Shown here in pieces: positions 52,986-61,756 of a DNA stretch of 64,000 bases. Numbering within the stretch: position 1 is the first letter of the stretch; the number at the start of each line of letters is the position of its first letter. The DNA is from Cacconaster sp033811195. GTDB lineage: Bacteria; Bacteroidota; Bacteroidia; Bacteroidales; UBA932. The notes beneath the pieces are model-generated. The model did not search any database and was not told the DNA's origin. It saw nothing but the letters and a program-made list of their open reading frames with translations. The stretch covers positions 89,248 to 153,247 of the forward strand of contig JAPXOZ010000002.1 of the NCBI GenBank assembly GCA_033811195.1, given 5' to 3'. The position numbers and the translations under genes are program-made.

Positions 52986-53387
52986 ATGAGAAAAATCGGG
53001 GTATTGTTTGCGTTTGCCGCGATAATGACATTCTTCGCATCCTGCGAAAATGTGGAGCAAAAAGTGACAGCTGTCGCTGATGGCTTTCTTAAATCCTACT
53101 ATCAGATGGATTACGAAAATGCCATCACCTATTGTACTGATGAACTTGCCGAAGCAATTCGCACAGCTGTTGCAGCAAGGCCGGAAATGTCGGCGACTCT
53201 TGCAGAGCTTGTGGCAGCTGCTGCCAAAGAGACTACCTACACCATCACTGAAGTTGATACAGAATCGGTAGAAGATAAGGCAACTGTCTCGTTTGAGTTA
53301 CTTCCATATAAGGCGGAAGTAGTCATAGAGAGAAAACTCATTCTGATTAAGTCAGATGGGGAGTGGAAGGTCTCAGATTTCAAATAA
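52986..53387 (+). CDS. Small DUF4878-like lipoprotein
   Basis: The signal peptide has lipobox FASC (Cys20), followed by ~110 residues of the NTF2-like DUF4878 type: VADGFLKSYYQMDYENAITY near the start and VVIERKLILIKSDGEWKVSDFK (split) at the end. Function is unknown. It lies 19 nt after mutS2 and overlaps the convergent metK by 15 nt. Confidence 0.75.
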   Translation: MRKIGVLFAFAAIMTFFASCENVEQKVTAVADGFLKSYYQMDYENAITYCTDELAEAIRTAVAARPEMSATLAELVAAAAKETTYTITEVDTESVEDKATVSFELLPYKAEVVIERKLILIKSDGEWKVSDFK

Positions 53388-54605
53388 AGCTTTGCAGCGT
53401 TCTATCGAGTCAAGTTTTTCCCATCCGAAAAACTGCACATTCTCTTTTATTTTCTTTCCGTTACGGACGAGTTCCACCTCTTTTACAAATGGATCTCTTC
53501 CGAAGTGGCCGTAGGCCGCTGCAGCGGAATAAATAGGATTTTTGAGGCCGAATTTTTCAATTATGACTGCCGGACGGAGATCGAAACATTCGTTAATGAT
53601 AGCAGCAATTTCGCCGTCGCTTTTTCCTACTTTTGCAGTACCATAAGTATTGACGAAAATGCTTATGGGTTTTGCTACGCCGATGGCATAAGAGATCTGA
53701 ACCAGCATTTCATCAGCAACTCCTGCTGCCACCATATTTTTGGCAATGTATCTTGCAGCGTATGCTGCAGAACGGTCTACCTTGCTGGGATCTTTGCCGG
53801 AGAAAGCACCACCGCCATGCGCTCCTTTGCCTCCGTAAGTATCTACGACGATCTTTCTGCCGGTCAGTCCGGTATCTCCGTGAGGTCCTCCGATTACAAA
53901 TTTACCGGTAGGATTGACGTGGAGTATGAAGTCATCCTTGAAAAGTGCCTTATTTTTTGGAGTAAGAAGCTTCAAGAGTCTCGGTAGAAGAATATTCTTC
54001 ACATCTTTATCGATTTTGCTTTGGTCAACATCCTCGTCGTGCTGTGTGGAGAGCACTATGGTGTGAATCCTGCGGGGAATATTATTGTCGTCATACTCGA
54101 CGGTAAACTGGCTTTTTGCGTCAGGACGCAGATATGGCATCGGCGAGGGAGACTCCCTGCGGATTTTTGAGAGTTCCAGAAGGAGGATATGGGAAAGAGT
54201 AACCGGTAGAGGCATATACTCTTCCGTATCCTTGCAGGCGTAGCCAAACATCATTCCCTGATCGCCGGCACCCTGCTCTTCTTTATCTACACCCTGTGCG
54301 ATGTCTGGAGATTGTTCGTGGATGGCAGATATCACTGCACAGGAATCGGCGTCGAAGCGGTATTCGCTTTTTGTGTATCCGATGCGTCTGATGGTATTTC
54401 TCGCTATGGACTGGATGTCCACGTAAGCCTTTGATGTAACTTCTCCGCCGATAATGACGAGTCCTGTGCTTACGAATGTTTCACAAGCAACGCGAGACTC
54501 CGGATCCTGACGGAGAAAATCATCCAGGATGGAGTCGGAAATCTGGTCGGCAACCTTATCAGGATGCCCTTCAGATACTGATTCTGATGTAAACAAATAT
54601 GCCAT
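53373..54605 (-). CDS. metK: S-adenosylmethionine synthetase
   Basis: Makes SAM from ATP and methionine. Signatures: SEGHPDKVADQISDSILDD (11-29), GAGDQGMMFGYAC (~111-123, ATP loop), GPHGDTGLTGRKI, and GGGAFSGKDPSKVDRSAAY (~266-284). 410 aa, complete. The gene is transcribed from a promoter 130-160 nt upstream through a SAM-II riboswitch and an attenuator hairpin, which is product feedback control. Confidence 0.96.
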   Translation of the reverse strand: MAYLFTSESVSEGHPDKVADQISDSILDDFLRQDPESRVACETFVSTGLVIIGGEVTSKAYVDIQSIARNTIRRIGYTKSEYRFDADSCAVISAIHEQSPDIAQGVDKEEQGAGDQGMMFGYACKDTEEYMPLPVTLSHILLLELSKIRRESPSPMPYLRPDAKSQFTVEYDDNNIPRRIHTIVLSTQHDEDVDQSKIDKDVKNILLPRLLKLLTPKNKALFKDDFILHVNPTGKFVIGGPHGDTGLTGRKIVVDTYGGKGAHGGGAFSGKDPSKVDRSAAYAARYIAKNMVAAGVADEMLVQISYAIGVAKPISIFVNTYGTAKVGKSDGEIAAIINECFDLRPAVIIEKFGLKNPIYSAAAAYGHFGRDPFVKEVELVRNGKKIKENVQFFGWEKLDSIERCKALFEI

Positions 54606-54623
54606 TTGATATAGTATTAAAAT

Positions 54624-54659
54624 AAAAAAGTCAAATCACGCAGGAACGTAGGATTTGAC
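54624..54659 (-). terminator. Attenuator hairpin between SAM-II riboswitch and metK
   Basis: On the minus strand: GTCAAATC (54659-54652), an inner ACG/CGT pair, GATTTGAC (54637-54630), then six T (54629-54624). This is an intrinsic terminator placed after the aptamer and 18 nt before metK. Its 5' arm can also pair with the GATTTGAC inside the aptamer (minus, 54710-54703), giving an antiterminator. Confidence 0.8.
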
Positions 54660-54670
54660 ATCATAAAGGC

Positions 54671-54720
54671 AATTTTAGCATTTTTTACAGTGGTTGCAAG
54701 CAGTCAAATCTTTCCACTCC
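54671..54720 (-). ncRNA. SAM-II riboswitch upstream of metK
   Basis: Minus-strand layout fits SAM-II: P1 arm AGTGG (54718-54714), conserved loop AAAGATTTGACTGCTTGCAA, P1 arm CCACT (54693-54689), A-rich joiner, and the pseudoknot strand TGCTAAAA (54680-54673). The GATTTRAC, TTGCAA and GCTAAAA elements are those of the known SAM-II class. It is expected to respond to S-adenosylmethionine, and it lies 65 nt upstream of metK. Confidence 0.85.
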
Positions 54721-54734
54721 TGTTTTAACGGTTG

Positions 54735-54765
54735 CAAAGGTAGAAATAATCTTTTTATCCGCAAA
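54735..54765 (-). promoter_or_regulatory. metK promoter
   Basis: Minus strand TTTG (54765-54762), 19-nt spacer, TACCTTTG (54742-54735): an exact Bacteroidetes promoter. The predicted start lies ~8 nt before the SAM-II aptamer. Confidence 0.8.
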
Positions 54766-54793
54766 ACTTTTCAACAATCCGTTGTTGAAAAGT
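54766..54793. promoter_or_regulatory. 12-bp inverted repeat between metK and receptor promoters
   Basis: ACTTTTCAACAA (54766-54777), loop TCCG, TTGTTGAAAAGT (54782-54793): a perfect inverted repeat directly next to the metK -33 element and 38 nt before the receptor's -7 box. It could be an operator or, if transcribed, a hairpin. Confidence 0.5.
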
Positions 54794-54830
54794 ATCATAA
54801 TTAAATAAGGTGATTTAGTGCAATTTACTG

Positions 54831-54838
54831 TAACTTTG
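54831..54838 (+). promoter_or_regulatory. -7 box for the second TonB receptor operon
   Basis: TAACTTTG, 42 nt before the ATG at 54881. A -33 TTTG is not evident. Confidence 0.6.
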
Positions 54839-54880
54839 CAATGATAGAAGCGAATTTTATTTATTAACCAAATAATATTT

Positions 54881-57800
54881 ATGAAACTAACAATCAAGTT
54901 TTTGTTGTCCGCATTCGTGGCTCTGGCGTTTTCTGTGACATCATTTGCACAGATTACTACATCATCCCTGGGCGGACAGATTACCGAGTCATCCGGTGTT
55001 CCGGCCGTAGGTGTTGCGGTTGTTGCCACGCACCAACCCTCCGGTACGGTTTACGGTGCGGTCACCAATGCCGAAGGTCGTTATGCGATCCAGGGTATGC
55101 GTGTTGGTGGTCCCTATTCAGTTGAAATCTCTTGCCTCGGCTTCCAGACAGTTACTTACACCGACATCGTTTTACAACTCGGTGAACAGTATGCTCTGAA
55201 TTCCGCCATTCAAGAGAGTTCCGAACTCCTCTCGGAGGCATTGGTGATTGCTTCTCCGGTTTCAAAATTCTCAACTGAGAAGACAGGTGCAGCCACCAAT
55301 ATTTCCAGGCAGCAAATGGAGAATCTCCCCACTATCAGTCGCAGTATTACAGAGATAACAAAACTATCTCCTTACGGTGGTAGCGGTATGAGTTTCGTCG
55401 GTACTGACGGACGTACTGCCAACTTTACTGTTGACGGTGCCAACTTTAATAACAACTTCGGTCTGAGTTCCAGCCTTCCCGGCGGCGGCAGTCCGATTTC
55501 AATCGATGCCATCGAAGAGGTACAGGTTGTGATTTCCCCTTATGACGTACGCCAGACCAACTTTATCGGCGGTGGCGTGAATGCCATTACCAAGTCGGGT
55601 ACCAATACCTTCAAAGGTTCTGCCTACGTATATCATCGCAATGAGAATATGCGCGGTAATGCTGTTGACGGTAAAGAGATCGCAGGTGCACGCAACAGAG
55701 ACAGAACCACAACTTATGGTGCTACCCTCGGCGGTCCGATTGTAAAGAACAAACTCTTCTTCTTCGTCAACTTCGAGTATCAGAAGAGCCCCACGGTTGT
55801 AAACCGTTGGAGAGCATCTGTTGATGGTGTGGCAGACCCTGATAACTACATCTCACGTACTACTCAGGCAGACATGAAGAGAGTTTCAGAGTTTCTGAAA
55901 ACAAAATACAATTATGACACAGGCTCCTGGACTGACTATCCTGCTGACGAGTCAAATATGAAGATTCTGGCTCGTTTGGACTGGAACATCAGTCAGAAAC
56001 ACAAACTCGCCCTGCGTTACAACTACACTCTCAACCAGAGGTGGAACTCTACCAACGCATCTTCATCAGACTGTGGACAGCGTACCACTCAAGCACGTTT
56101 CTCACAGTACTCCATGGCTTTTGCCAATTCAATGTACTCGATGGACAACAGGGTGAACACTTTCTCGTTTGATCTTAACAGCCGTTTTACCGACAATCTC
56201 TCCAATCAGCTCCTCGTAACCTTCTCCAAACTCGATGACATACGCGGAACCAATTCTTCAACCTTCCCATTCATCGACATTCTCGACGGTACGGGTACAA
56301 TCACTCCGTATATGTCTGTGGGTTATGAGCTCTTCACCTGGAACAACGGTGTGCACAACACAGTGGTAACTGCAAAGGATGACATCACCTATTACGCAGG
56401 TGCTCATAAGATCACAGGCGGTCTTAGTTACGAATATCAGATGGCTGACAACTCCTATATGCGTAATGGTACAGGTTACTACCGCTACCACTCACTTGAT
56501 GATTTCCTTAACGGAGCCACTCCGGAGACTGTCAATATGACCTACGGTTATGATGGAGAGCGCAATCCTGCAGCCCGTGTTACCTTCCACAAGCTATCCG
56601 CTTATGCACAGGATGACTGGGATGTGAGCAGCAGATTCAAACTTACTGCGGGCCTTCGTCTTGAGACAATTCTATTTGACAACTCCGACTTGATGACCAA
56701 TAAGGCGATTCATGATCAGGATTATAACGGCTATCGTATTGATACCGGTACATGGCCTACTCCCAAGTTGCAGGTTTCTCCTCGTATCGGTTTTACCTGG
56801 GACGTTCTCGGTGACAAGAGCCTTAAGATACGTGGTGGTACAGGTATGTTTACCGGCCGTCTACCTCTCGTGTTCTTCACCAATATGCCGACCAACTCCG
56901 GTATGGTTCAGTATCAGTCAAGGATCACCACCAGGTATACTGCAGGCGTACCTAAGCCCGATCCTCTTCTTGAACATTTCAAGGGTGGCCTGATCACCGA
57001 TATGGATGCACTCCGCGAAAAAATGATTTCACTAGGCAAGCCGGGTACGGTTTCTCCTGAGGATGGTGTTCTTCCTTCAGCCATTGCCGCTGTGGATCCC
57101 AAGTTCAAGATGCCTCAGGTATGGAAGACCTCTATTGCAGTTGACTATGCATTCCCCACTCCATTCCCGATGAGCATTTCGGTTGAGGGTATTTTAAACA
57201 AGACTATAAACGGTGTTCGTATCCAGGATATAAATATGAAGTCTGTAGAAGGATTTGCAAGACTAAACGGGGCTGATAACCGCCACATCTATCCTTCAAG
57301 TTATACTTACACTAAGACTTCAGCATATCTGCTTACCAATACCAACAGAGGTTATGGTGGAACAGCCAGCGTTACATTCAACATGACGCCCATCAAGGAT
57401 CTCCATTTCACCGCAGCTTATACCCGTACAGTATCCAAAGAACTTACCGGTATGCCGGGTAGTGATGCCTCTTCTGCATTCACGTACATTCCTACTTCAG
57501 AGGGCCCCAACAATCCTCCTCTCCACAATTCACAGTATGTGACTCCTGACAGAGTGTTTGCATCTCTTACCTACAGAGATAAGTGCTGCAATAGCTTCAG
57601 TCTCTTCTATGAGACTTGGAGAGGCGGTGCCAACTACACCTACATGTATGCAAAGGATCTCAACAATGACAACTACAACTACGATGTAATCTACATTCCT
57701 AAAGATGAGTCTGAGATCAAATTTGCATCACAGGATGATGCCAACCGTTACTGGGGATTTGCTAATAAGGATCCTTATCTTAGCAAAAATAAGGGTAAGT

Positions 57801-58144
57801 ATGCAGAGGCATACAGTGTTTACTCTCCTTGGGTACACAGACTTGACTTCCGCTATACACATGACTTCAAGGTGAAAGTAGGCAAGTCCACGAATACCCT
57901 TCAGCTCAATATTGATATTCAGAATTTTCTCAACTTATTTAACTCCTCATGGGGTGTGAGTAAGTTTATGAATCCTCTCCTCAACTCCGGTCGTATCCTT
58001 GACGTACAGTCAATCGGCGCTGACGGAGTTCCGGTATTCACTACTATAGATGCTGTAAATGCAGATACCCAGACCTGGACATATTCTCATAGTCTCGGTC
58101 AGTGCTGGTATGTGCAGGTAGGTATCAAATATATGTTTAACTAA
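54881..58144 (+). CDS. Oar-like TonB-dependent outer-membrane receptor
   Basis: 1087 aa. The signal peptide ends SFAQ (~24). A CarboxypepD_reg domain follows (GGQITESSGVPAVGVAVVAT, ~30-115), then a plug region (MENLPTISRSITEITKLSPYGG and IDAIEEVQVVISPYDVRQ) and a long barrel ending QVGIKYMFN. The plug with FIGGGVNAITKSGTN matches the Oar subgroup, whose substrates are largely unknown (in some myxobacterial cases a protein-secretion role). It has its own promoter and is followed 20 nt later by a BACON/OB-fold lipoprotein, an SusD-less pair. Confidence 0.9.
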   Translation: MKLTIKFLLSAFVALAFSVTSFAQITTSSLGGQITESSGVPAVGVAVVATHQPSGTVYGAVTNAEGRYAIQGMRVGGPYSVEISCLGFQTVTYTDIVLQLGEQYALNSAIQESSELLSEALVIASPVSKFSTEKTGAATNISRQQMENLPTISRSITEITKLSPYGGSGMSFVGTDGRTANFTVDGANFNNNFGLSSSLPGGGSPISIDAIEEVQVVISPYDVRQTNFIGGGVNAITKSGTNTFKGSAYVYHRNENMRGNAVDGKEIAGARNRDRTTTYGATLGGPIVKNKLFFFVNFEYQKSPTVVNRWRASVDGVADPDNYISRTTQADMKRVSEFLKTKYNYDTGSWTDYPADESNMKILARLDWNISQKHKLALRYNYTLNQRWNSTNASSSDCGQRTTQARFSQYSMAFANSMYSMDNRVNTFSFDLNSRFTDNLSNQLLVTFSKLDDIRGTNSSTFPFIDILDGTGTITPYMSVGYELFTWNNGVHNTVVTAKDDITYYAGAHKITGGLSYEYQMADNSYMRNGTGYYRYHSLDDFLNGATPETVNMTYGYDGERNPAARVTFHKLSAYAQDDWDVSSRFKLTAGLRLETILFDNSDLMTNKAIHDQDYNGYRIDTGTWPTPKLQVSPRIGFTWDVLGDKSLKIRGGTGMFTGRLPLVFFTNMPTNSGMVQYQSRITTRYTAGVPKPDPLLEHFKGGLITDMDALREKMISLGKPGTVSPEDGVLPSAIAAVDPKFKMPQVWKTSIAVDYAFPTPFPMSISVEGILNKTINGVRIQDINMKSVEGFARLNGADNRHIYPSSYTYTKTSAYLLTNTNRGYGGTASVTFNMTPIKDLHFTAAYTRTVSKELTGMPGSDASSAFTYIPTSEGPNNPPLHNSQYVTPDRVFASLTYRDKCCNSFSLFYETWRGGANYTYMYAKDLNNDNYNYDVIYIPKDESEIKFASQDDANRYWGFANKDPYLSKNKGKYAEAYSVYSPWVHRLDFRYTHDFKVKVGKSTNTLQLNIDIQNFLNLFNSSWGVSKFMNPLLNSGRILDVQSIGADGVPVFTTIDAVNADTQTWTYSHSLGQCWYVQVGIKYMFN

Positions 58145-58164
58145 TGTATAACACGAAATAGAGT

Positions 58165-60147
58165 ATGAAACTAAGATATTTACTCACAGCATTTGTAGCG
58201 ACTCTGGCTTTTGCTGTAGGATGTGTGGATCAGTTGCCGGGTGATTTAGCTTCACTGCAGGTTTCAAGTTCCTATATTTCTATTCCCCCTGCAGGTGGCA
58301 GCCAGACCATTACGGTCAAGGCCACTGAAGCCTGGGCATTCAATTCAGTGCCTGACTGGCTCAAAGTAACTCCCACTGCGGGTGGAGCAGGTGAGATTGC
58401 TGTCACATTCAGTGCCGGTGAATCTCTCGATACACGTGCAGCCGAGCTTTCCATTAAGGTCGGTGCCAATGAACAATTTATCAATGTGACTCAGCAGGTG
58501 GGTTCAGGCGAACTTACTCCTTCTACTTGTGCTGAGATCATTGCCGGTCCTGTAGGCAAGACTTATCAGGCAGAGGGCGTATGTACATCAATCGCCAACA
58601 CCACTTATGGTAACTGGTACCTCCAGGATGATACAGGCTCCATCTATATTTACGGTACAGTGGACAAAACCGGCAGCTATAACTGGAAGAGCTTTGGCAT
58701 CGAAGTTGGTGACAGAGTTCTTGTTGAGGGTCCCAAAGTTGTTTACAACAATATTGTAGAACTTGTCGACGTAAAAGTTCTGAAGGTTACCAAATCCCTC
58801 ATTAAAGTGGAGTCGGACCCCATTGAGATAGGCAAGGCCGGTGAAGCATTTGAGGTAGAACTTACCTGTAAAGGTGACGGTCTGTCAATTTCAATCCCCG
58901 ATAACGCCAAGTCCTGGCTCACAGTTGAGGCTATTATACTCAATGGTACTAAGGCGGTTGTTAAATTCAACGCAGCTCCTAATACGGGCGGTGCAAGAAA
59001 GACAACTTTGGTATTCACCACCACTTCCAAGGGTCAGGTTAATACTGCAGAGACTACGGTAACACAGGAAGGCTCGATCCTCGAGATGTCCATTAAAGAT
59101 TTCCTTGCACAGCCTGAATCCGAAACTGCACTCTATCGTCTCACAGGAAAGGTAAGCAAACTTGCAGCCAGTGCATATGGTAATTTCGACCTTGTGGATG
59201 CAACAGGTAAAGTATACGTTTACGGTTTGACAGCCACGCAGGTTGCTAAGAATGACAAATCATTCCCCAGCCTTGGAATCCAGGAAGGTGATATGGTAAC
59301 CCTTATCGGAACAAGGACCTCATACAATAAGGTTGCACAGGTTGGAGGTCCGGCTTGCCATGTGAGCCATACAATCCATACCGATGTGGCATCAATTGCC
59401 GACTTCCTTTCCAAGGAGGTTGCTTCCAAAGTATTTGAGTCTCCCTATTACAAGATAACCGGTACCATTACCGAGATTTTGAACGAGACTTACGGCAACT
59501 TCTATCTCCAGGATGCAAGCGGTACCGTGTATGTGTATGGTCTTACCGTATGCGGTGTGGCCAAGAATGACAAATCATTCTCTTCACTCGGTCTCAAAGT
59601 TGGTGATGTGGTAACTATGATGGGTCAGCGCGGTCAATATGCTAATGCAAAAGTTCCGGAGCAGAAGGAACAGGTGTCAAATGGTTACTATATTTCGCAC
59701 ACTGCCGGCAGCGGAGGAGGAGATGTAAGTTCCGGTGTTCTCACCCTGACGGTTGAGGGTCTCCCTGCAGCTTACTCCGGTGATGTTACTGAAGTTACCC
59801 TTTCAGGTCAGAAATTCAAGATAGTGAATGTGGCAAACTATGGCAGTGGTATCCAGATTAGCGGAGCCAAGAGTAGGGATGCCGGTTATATCACCAATGT
59901 TGTAGGCACAAAGAAGATTAAGACCATCAAGGTTACCTGCGCTTCAGGTAAAACATGGTATCCTAACAATCTTGTGCTTTACGCAGGCGCTGCGGCTAAT
60001 CCCGGTGAGACTGTGATTGCAGCCACTTCGGATGAGACCTCTTCTACTTACGACCTTTCGGGTGGAGACTACAAGTTCTTTACTTTGAAAAATCCATCCG
60101 ACTATACGGTATATCTCGACAAAATCGAGATTACCTACGCTGAGTAA
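58165..60147 (+). CDS. Multidomain BACON / OB-fold repeat lipoprotein
   Basis: 660 aa; signal peptide with lipobox AVGC (Cys20). BACON-like domain at ~32-110 (WAFNSVPDWLKVTPTAGG), then three OB-fold-like units, each with the same core: YGNWYLQDDTGSIYIYG (~150), YGNFDLVDATGKVYVYG (~337) and YGNFYLQDASGTVYVYG (~443), each followed by a GDxVxxxG turn. A second BACON-like unit lies between the first and second OB units. A C-terminal beta domain closes it. Such units occur in Bacteroidetes cell-surface proteins of unknown ligand. It is paired with the preceding Oar-like receptor. Confidence 0.8.
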   Translation: MKLRYLLTAFVATLAFAVGCVDQLPGDLASLQVSSSYISIPPAGGSQTITVKATEAWAFNSVPDWLKVTPTAGGAGEIAVTFSAGESLDTRAAELSIKVGANEQFINVTQQVGSGELTPSTCAEIIAGPVGKTYQAEGVCTSIANTTYGNWYLQDDTGSIYIYGTVDKTGSYNWKSFGIEVGDRVLVEGPKVVYNNIVELVDVKVLKVTKSLIKVESDPIEIGKAGEAFEVELTCKGDGLSISIPDNAKSWLTVEAIILNGTKAVVKFNAAPNTGGARKTTLVFTTTSKGQVNTAETTVTQEGSILEMSIKDFLAQPESETALYRLTGKVSKLAASAYGNFDLVDATGKVYVYGLTATQVAKNDKSFPSLGIQEGDMVTLIGTRTSYNKVAQVGGPACHVSHTIHTDVASIADFLSKEVASKVFESPYYKITGTITEILNETYGNFYLQDASGTVYVYGLTVCGVAKNDKSFSSLGLKVGDVVTMMGQRGQYANAKVPEQKEQVSNGYYISHTAGSGGGDVSSGVLTLTVEGLPAAYSGDVTEVTLSGQKFKIVNVANYGSGIQISGAKSRDAGYITNVVGTKKIKTIKVTCASGKTWYPNNLVLYAGAAANPGETVIAATSDETSSTYDLSGGDYKFFTLKNPSDYTVYLDKIEITYAE

Positions 60148-60181
60148 AGGGGGCTAAAATATCTCTGCTTCAGGAGATCGG

Positions 60182-60211
60182 AGGGGTGACTGTGATACGG
60201 TCACCCCTTTT
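60182..60211 (+). terminator. Rho-independent terminator after the BACON/OB-fold gene
   Basis: A 9-bp stem AGGGGTGAC (60182-60190) / GTCACCCCT (60200-60208), loop of 9 nt, followed by TTTACTTTATTT. It ends the receptor operon. Confidence 0.8.
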
Positions 60212-60253
60212 ACTTTATTTGTATGGCTATGACGGATTCTCCGAATAAATTGC

Positions 60254-60261
60254 TACATTTG
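60254..60261 (+). promoter_or_regulatory. -7 box for yraN, leaderless spacing
   Basis: TACATTTG ends 6 nt before the ATG at 60268, so the message would begin at the start codon. No -33 element at the usual spacing. Confidence 0.45.
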
Positions 60262-60267
60262 TATATT

Positions 60268-60636
60268 ATGAACGGGAGGATGACGCAGGGAAGGATGGCC
60301 GAGGATATTGCCCTCGAATGGCTTCAAAAAGAGGGGATGGAGCTTAGAGAGCGCAATTGGAGGTCGGAACATAAAGAGATAGACCTGATAATGGAGAGCA
60401 GTGATTTTCTCCACATCGTGGAGGTCAAATCGTTGAAATCTCCCTCTCCGATTGCTCCTTTCCAGCAGGTAGACCGGCTCAAACAGCGTTTTCTTGTGCG
60501 GGCGGCGAGGAGATATATCAGGTCGAGGAACATTACAAAAGAGGTGCGTTTTGACATCGTGTCAATAATGTTCCACAAAGATGGTACGATGGATCTGGAG
60601 TTTATTCCGGCAGCATTCTTTCCGATTTATTATTAG
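60268..60636 (+). CDS. YraN-family (UPF0102) nuclease-like protein
   Basis: 122 aa from the ATG at 60268; a further Met at 60280 is also possible, and the 60223 start would lie across the promoter. The restriction-endonuclease-like core is AEDIALEWLQKEG, RERNWRSEHKEIDLIMES (Asp of the PD-(D/E)xK fold) and LHIVEVKSLKSPSP (ExK). Family members are poorly characterised. manC follows after 14 nt. Confidence 0.87.
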   Translation: MNGRMTQGRMAEDIALEWLQKEGMELRERNWRSEHKEIDLIMESSDFLHIVEVKSLKSPSPIAPFQQVDRLKQRFLVRAARRYIRSRNITKEVRFDIVSIMFHKDGTMDLEFIPAAFFPIYY

Positions 60637-60650
60637 AATTTTCTTTCGAT

Positions 60651-61748
60651 ATGAATAAGAATTACTATTGCATTATTATGGCCGGCGGTGCAGGAAGCCG
60701 TTTCTGGCCGATGAGCAGAAATGCCAGACCAAAACAGTTTCTAGACATCCTCGGAGTCGGCCGAACCTTCATACAGTTGACATACGACCGATTTGCGAAG
60801 ATAGTTCCCGTTGAAAATATTCTAATAGTTACCTCGGAGCAGTACGCCGATCTGGTCAAAGAGCAACTTCCCGACATTATTCCGGAAAATATCCTCCTTG
60901 AGCCCTACAAGCGTAATACTGCGCCTTGCATCGCTTATGCTACCTACAAGCTCTTCGATAAGAATCCCGATGCTACGGTGGTGGTTGCTCCTTCAGATCA
61001 TATGATCACCGGAGAGGATAATTTCTGTAACACCATCTCCTGCGCTCTTCAGCATGCTTCGGGTAGCAAAGAATTATTTACCATAGGTATCAAACCCACC
61101 CGTCCCGACACCAACTACGGATATATCCAGATCAACCGCCAAACCAATCGTATTATAAACGGTCACTCCTCCTATGCAGTAAAGACATTTACCGAAAAAC
61201 CCAATGAGGAACTGGCAAAGGTATTTATCGAAACCGGAGAATTTTTCTGGAATTCGGGTATATTCATATGGAATCTTCGTGCAATTAAAGCAGAACTGGA
61301 GGACCACCTGCCTGAGGTGGCTACTCTTTTTGCCAAAGGCGCAGGACTCTACAACACTCCCCGAGAGAAGGATTTCATAGTGAAAGTCTATGATAACAGC
61401 CCCTCCATATCAATAGATTACGGTGTAATGGAGAAAACCTCCAGAGCCTGGATCTTCCTCTCTAACTTCGGATGGTCGGATGTAGGCACCTGGAGCTCCC
61501 TTTATGATCGTTCAGTCAATAAGACTCCGGAGGGGAACTTCATTAAAGCTTCCAACACCCTTTTGCGCGGAGTCACCAACTCCATCATATGGGAGAAGGA
61601 TCCCGAAAAACTCCTGGTTGTCCGCGGTCTGGACGACTATATGGTGATAGATGAAAAAGATGTGCTCCTGATCTGCCCTCATGACGAGAAGGTGCTCAAG
61701 GATATATTGGCGGAACTTGCAATCGAAGAGCAATCAAAATATCTTTAA
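60651..61748 (+). CDS. manC: Mannose-1-phosphate guanylyltransferase
   Basis: Makes GDP-mannose from mannose-1-phosphate and GTP, for glycan and GDP-fucose synthesis. The nucleotidyltransferase signature is IIMAGGAGSRFWPMSRNARPKQF (split over residues 8-30), with APSDHMI (~113-119), FTEKPNEE and FFWNSGIFIWNL further on. 365 aa: this is the single-domain form, without the C-terminal isomerase of bifunctional ManC/AlgA. It lies between yraN and an arginine-deiminase-family gene. Confidence 0.94.
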   Translation: MNKNYYCIIMAGGAGSRFWPMSRNARPKQFLDILGVGRTFIQLTYDRFAKIVPVENILIVTSEQYADLVKEQLPDIIPENILLEPYKRNTAPCIAYATYKLFDKNPDATVVVAPSDHMITGEDNFCNTISCALQHASGSKELFTIGIKPTRPDTNYGYIQINRQTNRIINGHSSYAVKTFTEKPNEELAKVFIETGEFFWNSGIFIWNLRAIKAELEDHLPEVATLFAKGAGLYNTPREKDFIVKVYDNSPSISIDYGVMEKTSRAWIFLSNFGWSDVGTWSSLYDRSVNKTPEGNFIKASNTLLRGVTNSIIWEKDPEKLLVVRGLDDYMVIDEKDVLLICPHDEKVLKDILAELAIEEQSKYL

Positions 61749-61756
61749 ACAAACCA

